Positions 24,094 through 33,677 of a stretch of DNA of 64,000 nucleotides are shown here, piece by piece. Each line of letters begins with the position of its first letter. The first letter of the stretch is position 1. Position numbers and translations under genes: made by a program. The stretch comes from Tausonia pullulans (taxonomy: Eukaryota; Basidiomycota; Tremellomycetes; Cystofilobasidiales; Mrakiaceae), in NCBI GenBank assembly GCA_951802195.1, contig OX637629.1:372001-436000 (forward strand). Direction: 5' to 3'. The notes below the pieces were generated by a model that saw only the letters and a list, made by a program, of their open reading frames with translations, did no database searches and had not been told where the DNA came from.

Positions 24094-26648
24094 TCATCCA
24101 CCGATCTTGGAGAGGAGTTGCTTGAGGAGATCTGTCGGACGAGTTGAGCGCATTCAGTTAGACGAGTTTCCATATGGCAGGATCAGAGGAAGAAGACGGT
24201 CGCTCACCAACGACCTCCTTATTCCCGAGAGCCTGCTTCCCGGGCGTAGCAGGAGCCATTTGCTCCCCAGCGTTCTCGACGGTGATGGTGGCATCAGCAG
24301 ACGGGCTGGCACCGGCTGCGAGAGGAACTGTAAGCTCCCACTCCGGAATGGGGACATCACGGATCGGCAGGTGGAAATCCTCGTCATCCACGTCCTCGTC
24401 AAGCTCCTCTTCGTCTTCGTCCTCATCCTCGTAATCCTCCGGGTCCACCTCAGATGAAGGTGCCACAACCGCCGACGCGACGCTCGCCTCTCGCACAACG
24501 CGCTCGTTGCCCTCCGCCTCCTCCGTCTCTCCCTTCACTACCTCCCCGCCGCTACCGCTAGCGCCTCCGCGCGAGCTGGGCGTCCCCACACTCTGAGGGA
24601 CATCGCTTCCATCGCGCTTGCGCTTCCTCCCAATCGACGGGACTGCGACATAGTCAGCGTCCTTGGACGGGTCGTCGAACTCTTCAAACTCCAGCTCCTG
24701 CTCCTCCTCCTTCTCCTCCTCCTGCTCCTCCTCATCTGCGCCCGTCTCGGCATCGCTCTGCTCAGCGCCCTCAGTTTCCACAGCGCTCTCCTCTTCTTCA
24801 ACACCTTCCTCGGCGAGCTCACGGGCAAGCCTTCTCCTCTCGGTGGCAATGCGGCGCTCCTCCTTCCGCTTCTGCTTGAGCGCTGCCTTCGAAGGCCGGC
24901 CGCGCGGCTTGGCCGTCTTCTTAGGCGTCGGTGGGAGCTCGGCAAAGGGATGCGGCGGGGGCGAGGAGGTCGCGAGCGAGGGATCAGGCTGGTAGATGTT
25001 GTAGCCGACGGCAGGTGGAGGGTAGGTATAGCTGTTCGGGTACCACGAGGGTTTGGGTACCAAAGTCTCAGTAGCTCGAAGCTTTCGTTCTTGCTCGAGA
25101 CTGAGTTGGTGCGTCTGTAAGTCAGCAATGCTGTCCTTTTAAAAGACAAGGAAGAAACCCTCACAGGGTTCGGAGATGCAAAACCTCGTTACGGAGCTTC
25201 TTGTTTTCCTCCTCAAGCTCCATGACGTAGAGCTTTGCTCTGCGGCGGGACTCATTTGCTGAAGGTGAGTTGTGAGTGTCAGCAGAACTTCCGGAATGCG
25301 ATGATATATCCGCCCTGCTCACCAGCTGCTTTGTTGCGCTCCTTCTTCCGCAGCGCCATCTCCTCCTTGCTGAGCTTAACCCGACCCTTGCCCTTCCCCA
25401 TCTCTGCAGAAGGCGCCTCATCCTCTTCAGCTGACTTTTTCCGTGCCCGCATTCCCCGGGCACGCTTCGACGACGGCTCGTCGGCCTCATCCCCTCCCTC
25501 TTCCTCATGTCCGTTGACCTCGCCGTCCTCCCCATCAGGCTGCTCCTGTTCTATCCGGCCAGTTCCCGGCTCGGGCGTTGCGCGCTCCTTGCCGTGTCTT
25601 GACCGGGCCCGAGGTGTATGCGCGGGCGAAGTGTGGGCCCCATTGGTCTCGAAGGAGGACGACGTGGTGTTCCCATTCCCAGTGTTCTGATGGGTACTTT
25701 CAGTCATTGCCGCAGGAGTCGTTCTACTGGCGTCGAAGAGTTCTGCATTGTCCGTAAATGCCGAGGGAGTGAAGGCGTAGGCAACGGGCGTCTCAAGCCG
25801 GGTCGGCGTAGACGTCGACGGGGGGAAGTAGGAGGGATCCTCCTCCTCGCCTTCCTCCTGGAGCGGCCACCACCAGTCCAACATCTCCCCGCTCGATGTA
25901 GTCGAAGCGGCTCCAGGTCCCCCATGATGATTGCTGTTGAAGGTGGAGGAGGCCTGCCCGCGGTTGCCGCCGCTTCCTCCGCCCGCCGCCATAAGGGCAC
26001 CCGCGCCGCTCCCCGATGCGAAGGCGTTGAGCCCCTCGCCCTGGGTCGGGAGGAGGTGTGATCCGTTGAGACCAAACGCGAGCGAGTCTAGGAAGCTGAG
26101 GTCAAAGCCGCCCGCCTGAAGCTGGGAGATTGGATCCTCATACTGAGGAGGACGCGAGGGCCGACCAGAACGCGTCGTGACCAGCGGCGCGTGTGGGTTT
26201 GGGTGCGGCGGCTGGGGGAGGGCGGAGAGGAGTGCGAGGAGGCTCGGATGATCCATGGTCAGGAGCGCCTGGAGCGCCTGGGTATTTATGCCCCCAGTCG
26301 GAGGCGGATGGCTCTGGGGAACGTCGATGGTCGACGCGACTTGGGACGATAAGGTAGGGTGCTGCTGGTGGTCGGTCGCTGGGGCAGGCGAGGGACCGCG
26401 TCCGCTGGAAGACTGGAGAGCGGTGAGGAGAGTTTGAAGGCCCTGCATAGAGAGACATACTTTCGTATCAGCTGTAGGCATTCGGATCGAGTGTAGAGCA
26501 GACGAAGGAGAAGAGTAACACGTACGTCGGCTGAGCCCGAGCTATGCGAGCCTGAGGAGGCAGATAATTGAGACGCCTGATGTTGTTGCTGCTGCTGCTC
26601 CGACATGGCCGCCGCGAGAAGAGCTTCGATACCGGAGAGGGCCGACAT
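24094..26648 (-). CDS. bZIP transcription factor
   Basis: Leucine-zipper DNA-binding protein. The N-terminus is MSALSGIEALLAAAMSEQ with a polyQ run, then GLQTLLTALQSSSG and a long disordered region (LLTMDHPSLLALLSALPQPP; GGFDLSFLDSLAFGLNG). The basic region is split by an intron: EEMALRKKERNKAA joins ANESRRRAKLYVMELEEENK, giving the classic N-x-A-A-A-x2-S-R core, then KLRNEVLHL as the zipper start. Beyond the zipper is a long acidic tail with an AT-hook-like PRGRPSK and a basic KRKEERRIATERRRLARE helix. The true C-terminus comes from a spliced final exon, VVDLLKQLLSKIGG, ending at 24094; reading through that intron would give a different tail. Target genes are unknown. The position does not resemble a Hac1-type gene with an unconventional intron. 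Confidence 0.87.
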
Positions 26649-26891
26649 CGCGGGGGTGCTGCTGGGAGGAGGGGAGGACTGGAAGGAGAAGAGGAATGGT
26701 GGAAATGGTAGTTGGGGAGAAGGCGACTGAAGGGACGGACGTGCGAAGTCAACGCGCAACGTGGCCGTTCAGCTCGAAGCGCGACCGAAAAGCCACGTAA
26801 TCGCCCACGTCGGCGACTGTTCTCCAGATCTGGGTCTGCGCGTCTACCATCACCTCGTTTCGTTGTCTCGTCAGAGCACGACAGAAATTCA

Positions 26892-28609
26892 TCAGTCATT
26901 TTTGTTCCCCTCAGCCTCTTTCTTCTTCTCTTCCGCTCGCCTCTTCCTCTCGTCTTTTTTCCTCTCTAACCGAGCCTCCTCCTCATCGAGTCCCTCGAGC
27001 TCAGCCTTCTCCTCCAACTCTTCGTTCTCCCTGACGACCTTCCGGATTTCGCTCCTCGGTCCTGTCGCGTTCGGACCATCCTTCTCCTCCCAGTCGATGC
27101 CGTACTCCTGGGCGATCATCCGGATCTGCTCCCTCAATTCTACACCTTCGCGCGTGAGCCGAGTATGACGGTCGAGGTCGAAGCCGTGCTGGGCATAGAG
27201 TTTGGCTTGCCGGGTCGAAATGGAGCGATCCAATACGGCTTGGTTCGAGGGTTCTCGTCTTGTGTAGAGCCAGTAGCCATAGGCACCGCAGAGGGCTCCG
27301 TGAGAGACCAAGAAGGTAACGGCTGGATGATGAAGGTGAGTCGACGAGTCAACCTCAGGGACAGCGAAGCTGCGGTCTTACGTAAATCGCGTTTACTGAC
27401 GTTCCATAACGTCCCAACCTATGGATGGTATTGTTGTCAAGTAGGCTACGACCACCCAGTAACCTAATAATCCCCCCATGCCGGAGAAGGCAAGCCGACG
27501 AGCGCCCCGCCGCGCCTCGCGATCACAGTGGTGCTTGAGCCCCCCTAACTCAGCCAGCGTTTTGTTGACCTTGCGTAGACGTCGTTGAAGGAAGTGCGTG
27601 CGGGCTTCAAAGGAGGGGACGGTCACCTCGATCTCCTTCAAGTCAGATGACGAGGAAGATTGGGAAGGAGGGCCAAGGGTGATGGTGAAGCTCCGGACTT
27701 GAGCGGCTTGCCTGGTGTTGAATTGTGAGGTAGATCAGGGTTGCTGCTGATAGCCTTGATCAGACCTGCATCTCACTTGATGAAATCCCCAATGTCGGTC
27801 CTGAGCCAAGTGTGTGCGAGACAGTTAGCGTCGCACACTAAGATTCAATCCGAGCCAGACTCACGCGTCCGACCAGCGCACAGAAGAGCGTGAACCAAAC
27901 CCCTTGAACTCGATGCTGCCGATCTCATTTGGGCTCATCTCGGAGGCGATGAGCCGGGCGAGGTAGGAAAGCGGCTGAGAAGGGTGGAGGACAAAGGCGC
28001 ACGGCTGAGGAGCGAAGAGCAATCGAGATCAGGATTTCTTTCAACGAACAAGCTTAATACAGGACGAACCCTTTCCGATGAGGGTAGAGGAAGCGTAAGC
28101 CTCAGGAGATGCGAATTGGTCGATGACAATCGGCCTTGGCGCGAAAGCACCTCGTAAGCATTGCTCTCAGGACGAATAGAGTGCTGCATGGACTCACCTC
28201 GCACGATCCCATCCTCGCCCATCTCAAGCCCAAGCTCCTCGTCGTAAGGGTCCTCCTCCGATTTAACCTTCTTGCTCCGCGACGCGGCTTCCTCGCCCTC
28301 GTACCCGCCCTGAGCTCCCGTGCGCGGCTTGGGCCCAAGATCGACGATCTGCTCTCCCTCCTCGGCGATCTCGGTGCCGTCAACGACCACTTGGGCCTCA
28401 ACCTTTTGCTGGAGGGACGCCTGAGTTTGGTGTGTGGAGATGGATCGTATTGAGAAAGGAGGGGCAGTGGGGAGGCAAGGGTACAATGACGTCGACGATG
28501 GCCGTAAGGGGAGAAGAGGGGTAGGGCGAAGCTGGAAACCTAAAGGTTGAGGAGAGATGCCGCCGTTTCGAACGAGTTGTTTGGGGAGAAGCCTAAACTG
28601 GACGCGCAT
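26892..28609 (-). CDS. MCU: Mitochondrial calcium uniporter pore subunit, fungal MCU
   Basis: Pore-forming subunit of the inner-membrane Ca2+ channel. It begins MRVQFRLLPKQLVRNGGISP, an Arg-rich presequence. The matrix domain includes APRPIVIDQFASPEAYASST, CAFVLHPSQPLSYLARLIAS and IGSIEFKGFGSRSSVRWSD. A coiled coil (FEARTHFLQRRLRKVNKTLA) leads to TM1, GGLLGYWVVVAYLTTI. The pore signature WDVMEPVTF is joined across an intron (GAAC to CCGTTACC), followed by TM2, VSHGALCGAYGYWLYTRREP. Then come ISTRQAKLYAQHGFDLDRHT and a highly charged C-terminal helix. The family's metazoan motif is WDIMEPVTY; here it reads WDVMEPVTF, with the Asp and Glu that line the filter kept. The start at 28609 puts the presequence first. 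It is divergent from the AN1 gene. Confidence 0.93.
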
Positions 28610-29134
28610 ATTGTGCGTCTGACCGGCGATGGGCTAGATGGTTGGAGGGTGAGAGTGAAGGAGAAGGAGAAGAGAGGGGGAAGTCGAAGGGATCCATGAC
28701 GCGCGCGCCCTGTCAATCTCGACGTGTCTGGCCCGTCGTCACGCGGATCTGTGTTGATTTTGTTGAATCGTTTGAAGCCTCAGTAATAATAGGGGTTCGA
28801 TCTTGACGAGTTACAATGATCTATTCGAAATTCCTCACCTAAAGCTGTGCATATTCACTCAGCCTTGGTTACGGCCGGGGAACGCCGGGCCTCGCACCTT
28901 CGACGCCGATCCTTGTCTTTCCCTCAACGTGCTTTATCAGCGGAACCACCTCTTGCTCTTTCCACATATTTCTTGGTTCACCCTCTTCAACTTCTTGGGC
29001 CACTCCCTTCAACCACGTCAAGGCTTCTTTCATCGCCTATCCTCACTTGTTGCTTGCTCGTTCAGCGTCTCTCTTCTCCTCCCCCACCTACTCCGCCCTG
29101 GCCCCCTCCACCCATCCCCCCGTCTCTTCTCGCC
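28610..29134. promoter_or_regulatory. Divergent promoter region between MCU and the AN1 gene
   Basis: About 525 bases separate two divergent start codons. The plus side near the AN1 gene is pyrimidine-rich (cttcc and ctcct runs from 29040 to 29130), typical of a fungal leader. The region from 28847 is open in the AN1 frame, but I read it as leader because the conserved protein begins later. Confidence 0.5.
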
Positions 29135-30456
29135 ATGCTCTCCGCCAGCAGCAGCAACGAGATGCTTCACATCAAGGGCTCTGCCACATGTTCTCATCCG
29201 GCTTGCCATCTTGTTGACTTTCTCCCGATCAAGTACGTTTCCTGCAGCGTGACGTGTAGGCGACGCGCGTCGCGAACCCAGCTCGCTGATGATCCTTCCT
29301 CAATGCTTGTACCCAAATCAAGGTGTCACTACTGCCGGGAACTTTTTTGCAACAGCCATTTTCTGCCCTTCGAGGGCTCTTCGAGCGGCCACGCCTGCTC
29401 CTCGCCGCCGACGGACCGTAAGCCGATACCTTGCCCGGTCTGCACTCTGCCCGTCGGCTTCCCGCCCGGGACCGATCCAAACGACGCAATGGACACGCAC
29501 CTCCGAAGCCTGGCGTGTGCGGAGAAGCAGCTCGAAGTCGGCCGAGAGAAGGAAAGATTGAAGGAGCGCAAGATAGCCGGCCAGGTGTGCTATGCTAGAG
29601 GTTGCAAGAAGACACTCTTGGGGGGTCTTGGTGTGAAGTGCAGCGTCAGTTGTCGTCCCTTGTCTCTTCGTCCTTCCCTTGGTCCCAAGTCCTTGCAGCT
29701 GACACCCCTGGAGGATCTTCTCAGAAATGTGCCCATCTCTACTGCACGAACCACCGGTTCGATACTTCGCACGTCTGCACCCCTCCGGCTTCCTTTTCGG
29801 CCTCAACCACTTCTCGCACCACTGTTCTACCGGCCTCAAGCAACAAGCCGGCCTCCACTCCGACGCCCGCCATTATCCCCTCAGGCATCCGAGCCGCCCT
29901 CGGAGGACCCAGGCGTGACGCCGCTCTTGCTGCCATCAAGCGCCAGCAGCCGCCAAAGCCAGCTACCCCTGCTTCAGCCTCCTCGGCTAGGGCAGCAGTC
30001 ATCCCACTCAAGCCCTCGGAGAAGGATCCGAACCCTCACGAGAGCAAGATCAAGATCAAGCCGCTAGTGAACCCTCTATCGGCGACGTCCCGGTGATTAG
30101 ATGCGCTCTTTGGCTTGTCAGCGCGCGTTCCTCCATGAACGACTCGCGAACTGCCTGTCCACGTTTCTTTGTCCTCGGTTGTCCTCGTCTTCTTTCCGTT
30201 CGTCCAGTCACTCATCTTTCTTCCTTCCTCTCTCTCATCACATGCTCACACACCCTCTCGCCTCGACCTGCGCCTGGTCATACTCAGGCATACCAAGCAA
30301 GAGGCGGTCTCCCGCCGGAAAGCGCTCGCTTTCCGGGCGTCCAAGGGCCTCCTTACCGAGGAGGAGAAGATCTTCTGGGCTTCGGAAGTTGGAAGGGAGG
30401 AGGAGGGTCGACGGAAGAAGGAGCGTCGTGACGACAAGAACTGTGTGATCGCGTGA
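29135..30456 (+). CDS. Two-AN1 zinc-finger protein with C-terminal CaaX box (ZFAND2/Cuz1-like)
   Basis: Probable ubiquitin/proteasome-Cdc48 cofactor. Exons 29135-29232, 29323-29644, 29725-30092 and 30288-30456 sum to 957 bases, 318 residues, in frame. AN1 finger 1: CSHPACHLVDFLPIKCHYC, then ELFCNSHFLPFEGSSSGHAC. Finger 2 is assembled by splicing: CYARGCKKTLLGGLGVKCSK, then CAHLYCTNHRFDTSHVC. Both keep the Cys/His spacing of AN1. A Pro/Ala linker leads to a basic helix in the last exon (RRKALAFRASKGLLTEEEKI) and the end RRDDKNCVIA, a CaaX prenylation box. If the last intron is kept, the protein stops at 30096 after LSATSR (263 residues) without the box. Animal AIRAPL/ZFAND2B also combines two AN1 fingers with a prenylated tail. 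Start 29135 is the Met nearest the first finger. Confidence 0.86.
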
Positions 30457-30873
30457 TGGAGAGGACGGCCAGAGATACCCTTTACAGTCACGCTGGATAA
30501 ATCTTCTTGATACCCATCTGCTCATGTGCGTGCGTTGAGAGGGACGTCATAGAGACTCTCGTTGCAAAGTCGACTCGTTCACATGGGGAAGTCCTGCGCG
30601 CGCACCTTCACCATTCGACTTGATAAACATAAGGCATTGCAATAATCCAGATCCAAGAACACTATGCGCGTAGATGATGATTTCCACCCAGCGACAAGGA
30701 CCGCTTTGGCGAGCGAGAGGCGAACGATGACGCCGTCGCACGCGCTGCACACGACCTTATCTGGCTGGTTGGACAAGGCCGACGTACGCGTGAGCTTCCG
30801 CGTTCCCTTCCGTCTCGCCACCGATCCAAAGCAACTCACACGAACACACGATGATGCTGTGCATCCTCTCCCT
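30457..30873. other. Convergent intergenic region
   Basis: About 420 bases between the AN1 gene end (+) and the small Ala/Lys-rich protein end (-). No gene was seen; open frames on both strands here lack conserved motifs. Confidence 0.5.
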
Positions 30874-31214
30874 CTACTTCTTCTCAGCAGCGGCAGCAGC
30901 AGCGGCGGCCTCCTTCGCCTTTTTCTCAGCAAGCTCAGCCCGGGTCAAGCCCTCGCCGTGGACGCCTGACAATGCGCTCGGAGGGTCAGTCCCGGAGCGA
31001 GCGAGAAGGACAGGAAACGGGTAGCTGAGCAAAAACGGACTCTTCTCGAGGCTGGCAACGATGGGGGACGTCTTAAGGCCGCCGGTCTCGCCGGCGAAGT
31101 TGGTGGAAGGAGCGTTCTATCGGGAAAGAGGGAGGGTGGACCTCGCGAAACGAGTCAGACGAATGGGCGCAGGAACGAGGAAAGGACTGAAGCGGGCCTC
31201 ACGGTGTCGGACAT
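30874..31214 (-). CDS. Small 59-residue hydrophilic protein, unrecognised
   Basis: Three exons on the minus strand (31203-31214, 31041-31116, 30874-30965) sum to 180 bases, 59 residues, with good gtgagg and gtccgt donors and frames that close exactly. The protein starts MSDT (a 12-base first exon), continues NAPSTNFAGETGGLKTSP and IVASLEKSVHGEGLTRAEL, and ends in an Ala/Lys helix (KKAKEAAAAAAAAEKK). I do not recognise a family; it could be a small stress- or abundance-type protein. Support comes from the exact frame closure and from coding-like composition against its flanks. It shares a divergent promoter region of about 510 bases with the first Vip1-like gene. Confidence 0.62.
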
Positions 31215-31726
31215 GGTTGAGTTGGGAGATGGATGGAGGGGGTGAGAGAGGAAAGGTTGCAAAGGTGGAAGATCGAGATGAAGGTTGGCTAGCGAGATGT
31301 GCGCGTGTCGGCCTGTCGGGTCCGCCCGAGGGAGAGCCCGGGGGGGGCGGCCACAAGCGAGGCAAGGCTCTCGCTTCCAGCCCCTCCTTGCCCACGGCTG
31401 CTCGGTGAGCGGCGAGGCTGCATGAAGAAACCTCCAGCAGACAAGGTCCGCCCGCCGCCTTACGACCCGAAGGGATGCTCTGGAAGAAAGGCGGAGTGTG
31501 AGCGAGAAACTGGAACATCTAGGGCCATGATGACGACCAGGATGAACGCATCATGGAAGCGAGACAGGGACAGGGCAAGCGTGCGTCATCATTGACGAGG
31601 CGCGGCTCTGCTGCCTGGCCTCCGCTCCTCCTCTTCAGGCGGACCTTTTCCAAGAAGCTTCCTCGAACCCCCACCACCATCTCAACGACCAATCTTACCA
31701 TCGCCCTCACTCCTCCCCCACGCACC
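31215..31726. promoter_or_regulatory. Divergent promoter region between the small protein and Vip1-like gene 1
   Basis: About 510 bases between divergent starts. The segment next to the Vip1-like gene is rich in ctcc and ccacc. No further gene was seen. Confidence 0.45.
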
Positions 31727-33355
31727 ATGTCTCCCTCCTACGCCATCAACGTCAGTCGTCCATGCCCTCACGTCTTGCCCCGCCTGCCTGCAAAACAGCC
31801 AGCGTTCCTCGCCGCCAGAAGGGCATCTCCGCTGACACAGACCTCGCTCTTCGCCTCGTCTCGATAGGTCTCTGGCATCGCTGCCACCTCAACCCAGACC
31901 AAGCTCGACCAGGTGGGTCTGCCCCTTCACTGCCTCGCTCTTCTCTCACAGCCGAGCTGACTTTCGCTCCGCCTCGGTCTCCCCTCTTCCAGTTCTTCTC
32001 AGTGCGTCGTCGCCCTTCCCGCCGCTTCCAGTCACCCCCTCCCCTTCTCTGACACGGAAACAATGCTCTCCTCCTAGTTCTGCGGTCGCATTCAGTCTAT
32101 CACCCTTACTCCCGGAGCGGATGGAACCCAGAATGCCGTTATCGTCTTGTTCGTCCTGCTCAGTCGATCCCCCTTCAGTACCGCCCCAACTAGTCCCGCT
32201 CATGCCTTCCCTCTTTTCCATCTGCGTCCACAGCGAGAAGGAGTCTGCCGCCAAGACTGCCCTCCTCCTCAATGGTGCGTTTCTTATGCATCTAGAATGC
32301 GCGACGAGACTGCCCAATCTGACGAGCTCTTTTTCTACAGATGGAACCCTGGATGGGGCTCACCTCTCCGTGACGTCCGAGTCCATCTCGAACGCTCCCT
32401 CTGTCTCTGGCGAGGAGCCCATCTCGCAGGAGGACAAGCCCAAGTCGGCCATCATTGCCGAGTACCTCGCCCACGGTGAGTCTCACCCTCTCTTCTCCCC
32501 TCTCTCGGGCCTGCGGTCCGACCACCGCGCCCCCTCTTGCAACGATCGAGCTCGAACCTGATCCCGCTCTCTTTCTCTCCCTCTTTACCCCAATCCCAGG
32601 CTACGTCCTCTCCGACCAGATCGTCCAACGCGCCATCGAGACCGACCAGAAGCAGGGCATCTCGTGCGACCTCCTATCTGTGACCATCTCGACATGAGCT
32701 AGGCTTACACATCGAATTCCTCTCCGCGTGCGATTCTAGGGCTCGCTTCATCCACTTCATCACCGACCTCGACAAGAAAGCAGGCGAGAAGACCCTCGGA
32801 CCTGAGAAGACCATGTCAGTGTCTCCCTCTTTGGTATGATATCAGACGAATTTCACGCTGATGACGAACTCCAGCTCCGGCAAGATCCACGAGGTCGTCG
32901 ACCCGCTCGTCGCCCAGGTTGTTGGCCAGGCCAAGGCTGTTGACCAGCAGCGTGGCATCTCCAAGCAGACCGGTGACTACTACTCCAAGGCGCTTTCCAC
33001 CCCGGCCGGCCAGAAGATCCTTGAGTTCTACACTGTTAGTCGTCTGCTTTCGCGCCACGACCGCGCCGCAGGGTCCCGTGTCCCTCCCCTCGCTCTCACT
33101 AAAACTTTCTCTTCTCTCCCACAGTCTACCAAGAAGGAGATTCTTGACGTTCACACCGAGGCCGCCCGTATCGCAGCCGAGAAGAAGGCCGCCGCTGGCC
33201 CTGCGTCGCCCGTCACTTCGTCCGCTCCTACGACCTCGACGTCCGCCGCTGCCGCGACCCCCGGTTCGGGTGCTGCCTTCGGAAGCGTTGAGGGCTCTGC
33301 CCCTGCCCCCGTCGTCTCTGGTCCCCCTGGGGGTGTCTCTATCGGCCCTCAGTGA
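31727..33355 (+). CDS. Vip1-like RRM protein, copy 1
   Basis: Putative RNA-binding protein of the fission-yeast Vip1 type, with an RRM followed by a conserved helical region. Ten exons (31727-31750, 31868-31912, 31993-32001, 32078-32148, 32234-32274, 32341-32475, 32600-32663, 32740-32814, 32875-33034, 33125-33355) sum to 855 bases, 284 residues. RRM: MSPSYAINVSGIAATSTQTK, FFSFCGRIQSITLTPGADGT, then ESAAKTALLLNDGTLDGAHL. The family block after it reads ISQEDKPKSAIIAEYLAHGY, VLSDQIVQRAIETDQKQGIS and DLDKKAGEKTLGPEKTISGK. A helix and an Ala/Pro-rich tail ending VSIGPQ follow. FFS is encoded by a 9-base exon. It lies 322 bases upstream of a diverged tandem copy. Confidence 0.9.
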
Positions 33356-33677
33356 GAGGGTCGACGTCGGCTTTCTGCAGCTTCCTTTCCCGCATCTTTT
33401 TCTTGATTAGATAGCGCGCCGTTGATAGTACTCCGCTCTTTTCTTTCCACATACACACACACACACCCTCCCTCCTATTGTCATGACTTCATGCCTCTCC
33501 ATTCACAACCTTGGGGGCGAAGCGGTGTGCGAGAGACGCTGCGTATTTCGGTGGCGTCGTCATCTCGGAACGACGCTCCGAGGAGGCGGACCTCACTTCA
33601 GTTGCCTCGTCTTCGTCTCGCCTCCCGTCCCCCACCTCCCCCTCCAACCAACCACCATTTCCATCTCCTCTCTTTAC
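33356..33677. other. Spacer between tandem Vip1-like genes
   Basis: 3' end of copy 1 and promoter of copy 2, with a short cacacacacac run near 33455 and a pyrimidine-rich leader. No other gene was seen. Confidence 0.5.

Noticed and set aside
24158-25063. Read-through C-terminus of the bZIP protein ending SSSSDPAIWKLV
   Set aside because: A gtgagc donor and a strong acceptor give a cleaner in-frame final exon, VVDLLKQLLSKIGG, so the read-through end is probably an intron.
28780-28830. A ggttcga B-box-like tRNA signal
   Set aside because: No matching A box or clover-leaf arms could be found around it; similar motifs in MCU and the exchanger fall inside coding sequence.
28847-29134. An upstream extension of the AN1 gene from 28847
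   Set aside because: The frame is open but Pro/Leu-rich and repetitive; the conserved finger begins just after the Met at 29135, and the region lies in a pyrimidine-rich leader.
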